Positions 56,010 through 64,000 of a DNA stretch of 64,000 bases are shown piece by piece. Where the stretch lies: NCBI GenBank assembly GCA_041690355.1, contig JAWLHK010000020.1, forward strand, positions 19,051 to 83,050, written 5' to 3'. Each line of letters opens with the position of its first letter. The first letter of the stretch is position 1. The translations under genes and the position numbers were made by a program. The notes beneath the pieces are model-generated. The model saw nothing but the letters and a program-made list of their open reading frames with translations, was not told the DNA's origin and did no database searches. Source of the DNA: JAWLHK01 sp041690355 [NCBI: bacterium] (GTDB lineage Bacteria > J088 > JAWLBW01).

Positions 56010-56250
56010 CGTCGAGCAGGGCCTGGAGTGCCTTGTCCGTCAACCCTTTCCTGGCGGCGTGGGTTTGCATGGCCTGGACGGTTTCGCCAAGGCGATCCCA
56101 AGCCGCACCCCTCAGCCTCTGGTACTGCTCTTCGGAGAGGATTACCCCCGCAGAGCGCCCGTGTTTCGTGACGCGAACGGGTTCACGTTGCGCCCAGTCC
56201 AACAGCTGACCGAACTGGTTCTTGGCATCCCTTGCGCTCATTTCCTTCAT
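55999..56250 (-). CDS. Phd/YefM-type antitoxin
   Basis: The 83-residue protein starts MKEMSARDAKNQFGQLLDWAQREPVRVTKHGRSAGVILSEEQYQRL, a complete Phd/YefM DNA-binding N terminus, then a helical tail that would neutralise the PIN toxin. An inverted repeat overlaps its -10 box, as expected for autoregulation. Confidence 0.92.
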   Translation of the reverse strand: MKEMSARDAKNQFGQLLDWAQREPVRVTKHGRSAGVILSEEQYQRLRGAAWDRLGETVQAMQTHAARKGLTDKALQALLDDEG

Positions 56251-56251
56251 A

Positions 56252-56275
56252 TAGCCATTGTAGCTTTTTTGGCTA
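56252..56275 (-). promoter_or_regulatory. Promoter/operator of the toxin-antitoxin operon
   Basis: TAGCCA and TGGCTA form a perfect 6-base inverted repeat with a 12-base spacer. On the minus strand TACAAT (-10) overlaps the arm nearest the gene, so a bound antitoxin would block it. Confidence 0.5.
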
Positions 56276-56418
56276 ATAAAGCGAAAGGCTGCTGGTTGTT
56301 ATAGGGGCGGCCGCAGCGGCTCCCCTCGGCTGCCGGACAGGCCTCCGGGTCGCCCGATTGCTCACGAGCGGTTAAAATAAGCGACGCTTGTTTTTCGTTT
56401 CGTGCCCCCCGGTGCCCC

Positions 56419-58713
56419 ATGAAATTCCCTTTCGTCCGTCCGGTCTTCGCCCTGCTTCCCCTCGTCCTGTCCGGCGCCTGCTCGGCTGAACCTGCGACGC
56501 CCGCAGCGCAGCCCCCCTTCCGCGTCATCGAAGGGGTTCAGCAGCTGACCATCGTCGAGGCCGAAGCCGGCCTGGCCGCCACCCTGTTCGACCCGAACGG
56601 GAAGGAGCTCATCACGCTCATCACGGATGAATTCGGGCAGGCGCATTTCGCCTATATTCCGAACGAGCCGACGACCTACCAGACCGGCGAGGGCGGCGAT
56701 CTGCCGTCCTACGACGGGGCCACGTTGAAGCCGGGCACGGGATACACCTTCCGCACGGAAGAGGGAACCTACGGGCCCTACCGCGTGCTCGGCATCGACG
56801 ATCATCCGCCCGTGGCGCTGTACGAGAAGCAGAGCCTGGGGCGGGGGATGAACTACATCGAGACCCGCGACGGAACCCTGCTTTCGGCGGCCGTCTGGAT
56901 TCCGGATCCCCTGCTGTGCGGCGACGGTCCCTGGCCGACCATCGTGGAGTATTCCGGCTACAGCCCCTCGAACCCGCGCGAGGCGCAGCCCGGCTCGATG
57001 ATCGCCAACCTGATGCTCTGCTACGTGGCCGTGGGGGTGAACATGCGCGGCACCGGCTGCTCGGGCGGCGTGTTCGACGTCTTCAACCCCGCCCAGTCGG
57101 CCGACGCCTACGACATCATCGAAGTGGCCGGCCGCCAGTGGTTCACGCTGCACAACAAGGTGGGGATGGTGGGGCTCTCCTATCCGGGGATCACGCAGCT
57201 CTACGCGGCCGCGACCAACCCGCCGCACTTGGCCGCCATCGCGCCGCAGTCGGTCATCGAAGACCCCTGGCGGCAGGCCTGGCCGGGCGGCATCTACAAC
57301 AGCGGCTTCACGCGCCAGTGGATCGAGGCCCGCGACCGCTATGCCGAGGCCGGCGGCGGCGACTGGGTGCGCAAGCGCATCGACGAGGGGGATACCGTCT
57401 GCGAGGCCAATCAGCAGCTGCGCTCGCAGAACGTGAACTTCAAGGTGTTCAGCGAGTCGCTTGACACCTTTCCGCCCGACGCCGGCGAGCGCCGCCTGTC
57501 GAATCTGGTGCCGCGCATCGACGTCCCCGTCTTTCTTACGGGCGCCTGGCAGGACGAGCAGACCGGGTCGCGCTTTGCGACCATGCTCGACGACTTCGAG
57601 AACGCGCCGGTCAAGCGCTTCACGATGTTCAACGGACGGCATCCCGACGGCTACCTGCCGCTGACGCTGACCCGCTGGGCCGAGTTCCTCGAATTCTACG
57701 TCGCGCGGCGCATTCCGGTCATCAGCCCGATTCTACGCGTCGCCCAGGAAGACCTCTTCGCGGCCATCTTCGACGCCGACGGGCTGCGCTTCGAGCCCGA
57801 TCGATTTCTGTACTTCCCCGATTACGAGAGCGCGCTCGCGGCCTACGAAGCCGAACCGCCGGTGCGCATTCTGTTCGAGAGCGGCTACGGCAGCGACGTG
57901 ACCGAAGCGCCGGTGGCCCGCTTCGAGCGCAGCTTTGCGAGCTGGCCGCCGTCGGCCGAGGCGAAGACCTGGTACCTCGGGCCCGACGGCACGCTGACCG
58001 ACGGCGCGCCCGCTTCGCTCCCCGTGGGGGACGACGGACTGGACCACTACCGGCATGACCCCGAGGCGGGGGACCAGAGCTACATTTACCACGACAGCCT
58101 TTTCCGCCTCGGCTGGGATTGGCCGTATGCGGGCGCGGGCTACGCGCTCGCGTACACGACGGCGCCGTTCGCCGAAGACACGCTCATCGTCGGCAACGGC
58201 GGGTATGTGGATCTCTGGTTCGCGAGCACGGCTTCGGAGGCGCACGTGGAGGTGAACATCCTCGAGGTGCGCCCCGACGGCACCGAGTTTCTCGTGCAGA
58301 ACGGGGTCTTCGACCTGCGCTTCCGCAACGGCGTCGACGAGGCGCGCTCCGGCGAGTTCCTGGTGGAATACACGTATGCGGCCGACAGCGTTGCCGAGCT
58401 GGTGCCGGGCGAGTACGTGAACGCGCGGATTCCGATTCGGCCGTTCGGTCATGCCTTCCGCAAGGGGACGCGGCTGCGCCTGGAGATCGACACGCCGGGG
58501 CGCGACCATGGCTTCTGGGAATACGAGAATCCGGCCTACGGCGATGAGGTCATTCACACGGTCGCGCGCACGCCGGCCAGGCCGACGAGCCTGAAGCTTC
58601 CGCTGATCACCGGCACCGACATTCCCGACGAGGCCCCGCCGTGCTACTCCCTGCGCGGCATCGTCTGCCGCGACTGGATGCCGCTGCCGAACACGACGGT
58701 GACGCTGGACTGA
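56419..58713 (+). CDS. CocE/NonD-type (S15) alpha/beta hydrolase lipoprotein
   Basis: A 764-residue lipoprotein (LPLVLSGACSAEP; lipobox SGAC). After an N-terminal beta domain (about 35-120, Ig or transthyretin-like), the S15 hydrolase domain starts at YIETRDGTLLSAAVWIPDP. The nucleophile is Ser254 in MVGLSYPGITQLY; VNMRGTGCSGGVFDVF and the Asp in VFLTGAWQDEQTG follow the family pattern, and HPDGY is a candidate His region. The C-terminal beta-sandwich of X-Pro peptidases ends at about 755. Likely a periplasmic peptidase or ester hydrolase. Not followed by another gene; a perfect inverted repeat lies 12 bases after the stop. Confidence 0.92.
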   Translation: MKFPFVRPVFALLPLVLSGACSAEPATPAAQPPFRVIEGVQQLTIVEAEAGLAATLFDPNGKELITLITDEFGQAHFAYIPNEPTTYQTGEGGDLPSYDGATLKPGTGYTFRTEEGTYGPYRVLGIDDHPPVALYEKQSLGRGMNYIETRDGTLLSAAVWIPDPLLCGDGPWPTIVEYSGYSPSNPREAQPGSMIANLMLCYVAVGVNMRGTGCSGGVFDVFNPAQSADAYDIIEVAGRQWFTLHNKVGMVGLSYPGITQLYAAATNPPHLAAIAPQSVIEDPWRQAWPGGIYNSGFTRQWIEARDRYAEAGGGDWVRKRIDEGDTVCEANQQLRSQNVNFKVFSESLDTFPPDAGERRLSNLVPRIDVPVFLTGAWQDEQTGSRFATMLDDFENAPVKRFTMFNGRHPDGYLPLTLTRWAEFLEFYVARRIPVISPILRVAQEDLFAAIFDADGLRFEPDRFLYFPDYESALAAYEAEPPVRILFESGYGSDVTEAPVARFERSFASWPPSAEAKTWYLGPDGTLTDGAPASLPVGDDGLDHYRHDPEAGDQSYIYHDSLFRLGWDWPYAGAGYALAYTTAPFAEDTLIVGNGGYVDLWFASTASEAHVEVNILEVRPDGTEFLVQNGVFDLRFRNGVDEARSGEFLVEYTYAADSVAELVPGEYVNARIPIRPFGHAFRKGTRLRLEIDTPGRDHGFWEYENPAYGDEVIHTVARTPARPTSLKLPLITGTDIPDEAPPCYSLRGIVCRDWMPLPNTTVTLD

Positions 58714-58725
58714 GGGCCGCCCCCC

Positions 58726-58767
58726 GGCCCCCCTGTCGTCCCCCGTCCGGGGGACGACAGGGGGGCC
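58726..58767. repeat. Perfect 19-base inverted repeat with a 4-base loop
   Basis: GGCCCCCCTGTCGTCCCCC and its exact reverse complement flank GTCC. A very stable hairpin without a T run; it may block 3'-to-5' decay of the upstream mRNA or act as a terminator with Rho. Confidence 0.85.
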
Positions 58768-59007
58768 GTGAGTGAAATCCGCGGGACGGCTTGAATTCCA
58801 GCTTGTCGTGAAGTCCGTGCTGTGCTCACCGACCCCAGTGGCGTCGCATTCCTCAGGCCGCGGTGGCAGCCGCAGGCGCGTGGGCCGGCGAATGCTCCGG
58901 GCTTGGGCGCCGCCGGAAGCGGCGCGTGGCGGGGGTGACCGGAGCGGAGCGTGGCGGGTGCCAAGGGCAATTGGGGAAGGGCCTTCTCTCGGTCGGGAAG
59001 CTTGGGG
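58768..59007. other. Non-coding GC-rich stretch before the AT-richer island
   Basis: No open frame here looks like a protein. The stretch is GC-rich with G-runs. From 59.3 kb onward the composition falls markedly, so this is the left shoulder of the accessory island. Confidence 0.4.
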
Positions 59008-59100
59008 GGGTAACGATGAAGCTGAGCGGAACCAACCAGCTCACGCTGAGAGCCTACCACAAATCGCTACGGTTGGCTTCCGCTCGAGTTGGTGTTAGGC
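59008..59100 (+). repeat. attC-like site 1
   Basis: The stretch begins GGGTAACGATGAAGCTGAGCG and ends CCGCTCGAGTTGGTGTTAGGC. Inner arms GAGCGGAA-CCAACC and GGTTGG-C-TTCCGCTC pair with one extra base, like the extrahelical base of integron attC sites. The right end GTTAGGC fits the R' consensus GTTRRRY; the left box keeps only the TAAC of RYYYAAC. A second, related site lies at 60775. Confidence 0.5.
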
Positions 59101-59329
59101 ACAGGCATCGGCTGTTTTGGCCAGCATCACGAATCTCGACAAGTTCGCCGCATTTGGGTAGAGCAAGAGCCGACTGAAGTGTGGAACCGAGTAATCCCTC
59201 GTCCGTGCGTATAGGTATTCCGCAGCGCCACGCAAACCAGCCTGGGTGCAGGACCCGCGATATCACTGTCACTAGTCAAGAAACTCACGTATTTAACTGC
59301 CTTGCGAGTCTACTCAAGCACCACTTGGG
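59101..59329. other. Spacer behind the nuclease gene
   Basis: No gene or strong hairpin seen. It would be the 3' untranslated part of the nuclease gene and the left part of the presumed cassette. Confidence 0.4.
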
Positions 59330-60643
59330 CTAACCAAACTGGCGTTGTAGTTCCTCGTGTATATAGGTTTCAAGGGGAAAACTTACAAACGGAGCTATCT
59401 TCCTAAAGTCCTTCGACAGCCACCTCTCGACCTTCTCAACATCCTCAGCCCCCCAATCGTCCGACAACCAAGAGGCAGCTTCTTTATTTATCTTAGCCTT
59501 AACGTAGTCATCTGCCGTGCCCACGTTTTGCCGCAAGGCGCTTTTCGCAAGCTCAACTTGAGGATAGCCTGAATAACGATCACTAAGCACAAAGTCGGCG
59601 AATAGATTAAGTAGTTTACGTTGGGTCTTACCCAACAGATGGTCAAAGATTGGTTCTGTAGCGCTTGCTAGTCGGTTTTCAACATCATAATCCGAGGCAG
59701 CGTTCTCCCACTGTGAGAGCAATCTCTTTTCGATCGTTTTCCTTTTGGATTCGTCAAGCTTAGAGTAGGACGGAGCGAAAATATCCTGCAGAGATTCAAG
59801 CATCCTATGCTTAAATCCTTCTGAATAGTGATCGTAATATTCGGAAGTGAGACTAGTTTGCTCGGAACTCTTAAGAAGCTTAAAGATCTCTTGGAGAAGA
59901 ACTTTAAGGTTCCGAGCCTTCCAGTCAGATGCATAGGTCTCTGTAGACAACGAGTAAAACTTGCCAATTATTTCTTTGCCAAGTTCGACTCGCTCGTTTT
60001 CATCGAGTCTGGCGGCTATCTCGTCTAGGATGTTCTCCTTCCGCTCATCGGCTATAGCCTCTCTATATGCTTTAGTCACCTCTTGCGCTTGGGAAGCCGG
60101 AGTAGAGTCCACTTTCTGTCTATCTTGAATCCCTTGAAGAAATTCCTTTGTCGGATAATGAAGTATATTATCGAAGGACAGCTCCTCTTTAAGCTTTGCG
60201 AGGTATTCCTTCAACTTAAAGTCAATTGAAAACAAGTTGTCGATATCTTCGCCATGCATCACCATTACTGATTGCCGCCGGCCTCGGCGTAATGCATTCA
60301 AGAAATTCTCCGACAATGGTTCCTTGGAAAGAAAAAGACCTAGGGTACCGGTAAATTTGTTCTCGACTTTTCCGATAAACGAAAAAAGCTCTGACGCCGC
60401 CAAGCCGCTCTCCACCCACTTAACTTCTAGAAGACAAACAGTGCCATCAAGCTTTATCGCGCCGTCTATTTGCTCAGACTTGTTATCGGATGTGTAGTAG
60501 GAACGTTTAACCAGAAGCCGCGCCTCCTCAAAGATATCCAAAACCAAGTCTTCAAAAGCTCTACCCCTGGCTTGTGGATCAACCTTGCTAACCCTTTGCA
60601 GCTTGCCATATTGCTTAATAATCTCTGGCTTGGATCTTGTCAT
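59330..60643 (-). CDS. PD-(D/E)xK-type nuclease (Mrr-like restriction endonuclease fold)
   Basis: A 437-residue protein of AT-richer codon use than its surroundings. Near the N terminus RAFEDLVLDIFEEA, then Asp60 in SEQIDGAI and Glu73/Lys75 in LLEVKWVESG give the D...ExK triad of restriction-type nucleases, followed by FIGKVENKFTGTLGLFLS, as in Mrr domains. The C-terminal 250 residues are helical and unrecognised. I prefer the ATG at 60643 (MTRSKPEIIKQYG); a GTG at 60727 adds 28 residues. Downstream of the ATPase gene on the same strand; attC-like sites lie on both sides. Confidence 0.8.
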   Translation of the reverse strand: MTRSKPEIIKQYGKLQRVSKVDPQARGRAFEDLVLDIFEEARLLVKRSYYTSDNKSEQIDGAIKLDGTVCLLEVKWVESGLAASELFSFIGKVENKFTGTLGLFLSKEPLSENFLNALRRGRRQSVMVMHGEDIDNLFSIDFKLKEYLAKLKEELSFDNILHYPTKEFLQGIQDRQKVDSTPASQAQEVTKAYREAIADERKENILDEIAARLDENERVELGKEIIGKFYSLSTETYASDWKARNLKVLLQEIFKLLKSSEQTSLTSEYYDHYSEGFKHRMLESLQDIFAPSYSKLDESKRKTIEKRLLSQWENAASDYDVENRLASATEPIFDHLLGKTQRKLLNLFADFVLSDRYSGYPQVELAKSALRQNVGTADDYVKAKINKEAASWLSDDWGAEDVEKVERWLSKDFRKIAPFVSFPLETYIHEELQRQFG

Positions 60644-60774
60644 CGCCGGTTTACCAAAAGAATAGGGGGCTGTTTCATAACGGGCGGGCTCTAATACCTT
60701 GTTAAGTTGCCAACTTCGGTAGGCCACCCCACCTAGGTCAGCCTTTTTTGTGGGGCTTGCACGTTTGGCCGAAC

Positions 60775-60862
60775 GGTTGACAGTGAGCGGCGAGTCCGAC
60801 TCATCATGAAAGCCTAGCAGAAAGCGAAACAGGCTGCTGCCCGCTCGAGTATCGTGTTAGGG
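60775..60862 (+). repeat. attC-like site 2
   Basis: The stretch begins GGTTGACAGTGAGCGGCGAG and ends CCCGCTCGAGTATCGTGTTAG plus GG. It shares the right end CCGCTCGAGTxxxGTGTTAGG and the left GAGCGG arm with site 1, in the same orientation and with a similar length (88 against 93 bases). R' is GTTAGGG, one base off consensus at the last position. Confidence 0.45.
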
Positions 60863-60911
60863 TCGAGGGGGGGGGCGGCTAGAAGATAGAGTGCTCTCTA
60901 TTACACAACGC

Positions 60912-63092
60912 TCAGAGTGTAAGTGGAGTGATGCTCAGCGACTCGACTTCCCGGTAGAGTTCTTTTAAGTGCTCCACAGATAGGTCTAGAATCGGTTCAT
61001 ACATAAAAGAGTTCAGGTGTATATTTGAACTGACCGTTATGCTAACTTTGTCGAGCGTCGCCATCGGTCTTGTCGGTGGGCCGTAGCTTGCGTACTGATC
61101 ATTTAGCACCCGAAACTGGTTCTCCTCTTCGCACCAATAATCGTCTTGCCCCATATAGCCACGTATCTGGTCCACAAGAAAGACCTCGGCCTTCATACGT
61201 ATAGCAATAGATAGGACAACCTTGTCCTCCAGAATTAGACCCGGTTGAGTTGTTTTAGTACAAATTTCATCGGCCTCTCTGAACAGAACGTCTCGAAGCG
61301 GTTCCGTACGACCAGTATCGTAGCTCGTGCCGAAAAGCCGGTTGTAAACCTTGATGTAGTCTCCAACGGTAATTGCGGCTGTGTCACGCTTCCAGTGCAA
61401 CAGGCTGGTGAGCTGGAGATAGTCGCGGTCTGTGCTTCCCTTTGTATACTCGATCAGATTTCGGGAAAAAGGGATAGTAGCGCATAGAATGCAGTCATCG
61501 GTGGTGACATTGTCCTTCCATTTCCCAATGAAGTAGTTCCTTACGCCATCAGCTTTGGTAAGGATTATTTCGCCTGCGGCCTTGTTTGCCATTAGGCAAC
61601 GTTCATATGGAACAAAAGTAAGATTCAGTGTCCTGTAGAAGTCAAAGTTATGTGTCAATACGATTTGATGGAAGTGCTCGATACGGCTGACATCCCTTAA
61701 GTACTGAACGATCGCGTGTTTATTCTTGTAGTCAAAGGAGTCCGCAATATCATCAATGATGAAGACAGTCTCCTTTGTCGCGAGCTTCCGAGCCTCCACC
61801 TCAAAGATGAAGTTCAACAGGTAGAGCGCACGTTTTTCGCCTTGGCTCAAAGTCTTCAATTCCGATCGTGACCACTCGACTATGTCAGCGCCATCCTTGA
61901 AAGTGAATTTGAGCTTCGCTTTGTCCTTCCCAAGCGCGGCTTCAGCTTGATTAGCCACCGAAAGAGTAAATGGCATATCGACGAACCTACTGTTAAACAG
62001 CTCGACGGCATTCGTCCACGTGGGAACAGCTTGAGTGGCCTCGATCTCAATGCGCTTTATTTCCTCTTTACTTTCAGCCCAAAGAGTGACATAGGGGGAA
62101 GCATCTGGGGAGGCTTGAACGTAAAATGCCCAAAGTTCTTGGCGGAACTCGTCTTGGTTTTCTGGCTTAAGTTTCTCCAATAAGTATTCAACCTGGTGCG
62201 ACGAAAGCTTTTCAATTAAGTCTGTTAGAGCTAATGTCTGTGCGTTCTTGGCTAAGTTTTCGCGAAGCTTCTTTAGGCCTTCATCAGCATCAATCCTTGC
62301 ATTAATTGCGTCCAGTTTCTGGCGCAGCTCTGTTTCATCTACGGGATTTGCGTCCCCCCTGAGATGAACACGATGGCCCCCAGCAAAGAAGCCCTGTTTA
62401 CTTAGGGCGCCAATAGACGCTTCCGCCCTTGCCGGGTTGAAGACGCCCCGTAGGTAGACTGTGCCTGCTTGATTGAAGAGCTCTTGGTAGCGTTGGTTGA
62501 ATTCATCGGCTTTTTCAGCAAACTCTTTGCTCTTCAGAACTTCGATCGCTTTGGGATCGAAAATAGTCGCATATTCGAACGCGCTCAGGTCTTCTTCGAC
62601 AGTGATCCCCTTGATTTTCTCGACACAGGCAGCGAAGTCGCTTTGCCCCCAGTCGGCCAGCATCTTTCCTTCGATGTCGCCCTTTTTTACTTTTGATGCC
62701 TTTTGCAGCGAGGCGATGAGTTTGCTCTTCATCTTCTCGAGATCAACAAGGAGCTCATCGTATCGAGCCTTTTGGGCTGGGTTAACCAAGATATTGGTTA
62801 TAGCAGAGCCGTCCGAAGAGATATCAATCTCCGACTTTAGAACGTAGACATCCTCTTTGGAAATAGGACTTCCGTCCGCCTGCACAAGACACGTCGAAGG
62901 TCTGTTGAAACGTTCCTCTTTCGGTGACTCGCCGCTTGCAAGGGCTTCAAAAGTCTTGGCGAAAGACGACTTCATTAAACCGTTTGGCGCGTAGACTGCA
63001 TACGCCTTAGGCTTATTGCCTCTGAAGTCGAACTCGTGTTCCAAGTGGGCTATACCATAGCAGTTTTTCAATTCTACTTTGAGCTTTTTCAT
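60912..63092 (-). CDS. SMC/RecF-like ATPase of the PrrC/AAA_13-type group
   Basis: A 726-residue protein with low GC content. Walker A is APNGLMKSS (residues 35-43), a subtype in which Met replaces the usual Gly before Lys. A coiled-coil-rich middle (about 100-390) follows, then the ABC signature LSQGEKRALYLL (about 413-425), Walker B VFIIDDIADSFD (about 442-453) with Asp-Asp instead of Asp-Glu, and H loop VLTHNFDF (about 478). The C-terminal 240 residues are unrecognised. This architecture occurs in anti-phage and tRNA-cleaving systems (PrrC, RloC), but the anticodon nuclease motif is not evident. With the nuclease gene behind it, it is a candidate defence module. Confidence 0.85.
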   Translation of the reverse strand: MKKLKVELKNCYGIAHLEHEFDFRGNKPKAYAVYAPNGLMKSSFAKTFEALASGESPKEERFNRPSTCLVQADGSPISKEDVYVLKSEIDISSDGSAITNILVNPAQKARYDELLVDLEKMKSKLIASLQKASKVKKGDIEGKMLADWGQSDFAACVEKIKGITVEEDLSAFEYATIFDPKAIEVLKSKEFAEKADEFNQRYQELFNQAGTVYLRGVFNPARAEASIGALSKQGFFAGGHRVHLRGDANPVDETELRQKLDAINARIDADEGLKKLRENLAKNAQTLALTDLIEKLSSHQVEYLLEKLKPENQDEFRQELWAFYVQASPDASPYVTLWAESKEEIKRIEIEATQAVPTWTNAVELFNSRFVDMPFTLSVANQAEAALGKDKAKLKFTFKDGADIVEWSRSELKTLSQGEKRALYLLNFIFEVEARKLATKETVFIIDDIADSFDYKNKHAIVQYLRDVSRIEHFHQIVLTHNFDFYRTLNLTFVPYERCLMANKAAGEIILTKADGVRNYFIGKWKDNVTTDDCILCATIPFSRNLIEYTKGSTDRDYLQLTSLLHWKRDTAAITVGDYIKVYNRLFGTSYDTGRTEPLRDVLFREADEICTKTTQPGLILEDKVVLSIAIRMKAEVFLVDQIRGYMGQDDYWCEEENQFRVLNDQYASYGPPTRPMATLDKVSITVSSNIHLNSFMYEPILDLSVEHLKELYREVESLSITPLTL

Positions 63093-63766
63093 TTCAACCC
63101 GATACCATTCAGACAGGCAGCCGCGTACCGTGCCTAGTAAAGTGATTTATCTAGCGCTCGATTCGCTTCGGTAGATGAACCCCTAGTGTACCAGATTGCT
63201 AAGCAGACATCGCACAGAAGCAAGAAAGTAGAAAGCCTGCCGAGAGTTACGGGAAGAAGTCGATATCGCAGTACTGCCACCTTGGAAGTGGGAGAAATTG
63301 TAGTTCTCAATTTGTTTCAGGTCGCCGATAGGATGGTCAACTCCGAACAAGTAGCGCGAGGGACACATTCGAACAGGGGGGGGGCTAAGGGGCAAGGCCC
63401 CTCATCGGATGGGCGGAGACGGAGTCGGCCTAACTACTGTTTATGCCCCCGATCTGCCGACCGCAAATCCACCAATTCGGGGGCCTAAGATCCCGTCCGG
63501 GCGGCTAGGTCGTTGTTTTCAGGGGGGCGCCCCGGGATTCGCCCCCCCGAACCACGGATCTGTTATATCCCAGAGGTCAGCGGAATTCAAACCGCCCTCG
63601 TAGCACGCGGTCGCGGAATGGCGCTGAGGTGGGCAGGCGCCCGCGGCCGCTCGGGTATCGCCCGGTGGGTGCAGGTTGCGGGCATGCAGGTCACCAGGTC
63701 GAGCTCGCCCGTGGGCCACGAATCCCCTTGCAGGCGGCAGAAAGCCGATGGCCAGGCTCGCCGGTT
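63093..63766. other. Region without a supported gene
   Basis: About 670 bases with short frames only, none protein-like. It contains G-runs near 63376 and returns to high GC after about 63.4 kb, marking the right edge of the AT-richer island. No third attC-like site is visible. Confidence 0.4.
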
Positions 63767-63784
63767 TGTGCAATCAATTGCACA
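63767..63784. promoter_or_regulatory. Operator-like palindrome
   Basis: TGTGCAAT-CA-ATTGCACA is a perfect 8-base inverted repeat with a 2-base centre, 40 bases upstream of the last gene of the window. It has the size and symmetry of a homodimeric repressor site. Confidence 0.5.
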
Positions 63785-63824
63785 CGTGTAACTGCGCGGA
63801 ACCCTTGAGAAAAAGGGGGTTGAA

Positions 63825-64000
63825 TTGACGCAAGTCGCACTGCGTCAAGGCGCCGGAGTTTGGCTGTTCGTTGACGCCGCTGACGAGCCCTTTACAGAGA
63901 CGGTGCAACGGCGCTGCCGGCCCGACCCATACGTTTCTTTCGTGCTCACCCGCGGCCACAAGGAACCACTGGACGGCGCCGAGCACGTCCGCGGTATCGC
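63825..64000 (+). CDS. Partial CDS at the right edge, unknown function
   Basis: A TTG preceded at five bases by AGGGGGT opens a frame that runs off the window after 58 codons: LTQVALRQGAGVWLFVDAAD, then EPFTETVQRRC and PDPYVSFVLTRGH. The residue mix and GC-rich third positions look coding. No family recognised. A minus-strand frame over the same bases looks less protein-like. Confidence 0.45.
   Translation, partial: MTQVALRQGAGVWLFVDAADEPFTETVQRRCRPDPYVSFVLTRGHKEPLDGAEHVRGI

Noticed and set aside
58644-59060. Minus-strand frame of 138 codons over the perfect inverted repeat
   Set aside because: Runs through the 19-base palindrome and the end of the CocE gene; composition is not protein-like.
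63093-63824. Searched for a third attC-like site or an integrase gene to the right of the ATPase
   Set aside because: No sequence with the shared CCGCTCGAGT...GTGTTAGG end was found; an isolated GCCTAAC near 63428 has no matching partner arm.
63519-63986. Short minus-strand frames near the right edge
   Set aside because: They lack ribosome sites; the plus-strand TTG frame from 63825 has a better site and a more protein-like translation.

Overview
The window is a high-GC (roughly 65 percent by eye) bacterial chromosome segment from a diderm. Lipoproteins with lipobox cysteines, TatA, SecG, and a predicted beta-barrel protein support an outer membrane. All three tRNA genes encode their CCA end. 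The gene orders tRNA-Leu/tig/clpP/clpX, rpsF/rpsR/rplI, glyQ/glyS/ppdK and gap/pgk/tpiA/secG/tRNA-Leu fit Proteobacteria in the broad sense. RCC1-repeat and Cys-rich lipoproteins recall Myxococcota or other former Deltaproteobacteria. I cannot name the lineage from the sequence alone.

Layout. 1-9 kb: purine synthesis (purM, purN), a flavoprotein-like ORF, a REC-GGDEF diguanylate cyclase, then tRNA-Leu(UAG), tig, clpP, clpX, tatA and tRNA-Met. 9-27 kb: a large secreted protein on the minus strand, a TatT-like lipoprotein, rpsF-rpsR-rplI, a lidless Hsp70, a SpoIID/LytB protein, an enoyl-CoA hydratase, a hybrid histidine kinase and glyQ-glyS-ppdK. 27-36 kb: ettA, a four-helix-bundle gene inside a small element with terminal inverted repeats, the minus-strand glycolytic operon, and a YqjD/YqjE-like stress cluster. 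36-41 kb: HU, plsX, an APP1-like phosphatase, tmk, holB, trxA. 41-45 kb: a sensory-rhodopsin-transducer homologue with a short-chain dehydrogenase and membrane proteins, then two hydrolases. 45-59 kb: an accessory stretch of lipoproteins, small enzymes, a PIN toxin-antitoxin pair and a CocE-type hydrolase. From about 59.3 kb base composition drops sharply. There a PD-(D/E)xK-type nuclease and an SMC/PrrC-like ATPase lie next to two attC-like imperfect palindromes.

The most unusual signals are non-coding. (1) Seven-base tandem repeats abut the stop codons of three genes (near 9.27, 29.56 and 54.63 kb). At 29.55-30.12 kb they form the 31-base terminal inverted repeats of an element carrying an avd/S23-like four-helix-bundle gene. 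A 147-base palindrome tipped with octamer repeats (54.44-54.59 kb) has a similar architecture. (2) The ATPase and nuclease pair looks like a candidate defence module delivered as integron-type cassettes. (3) Several decay scars are visible: a truncated thiamine-diphosphate-enzyme start inside the transducer operon, and a junction of two gene-end fragments near 49.2 kb whose intact relatives lie nearby.

Sigma-70-like promoters are clear upstream of gap, glyQ, rpsF, the TatT-like lipoprotein, tatA and HU. Four other genes have -10-like hexamers so close to the start codon that leaderless mRNAs are likely.
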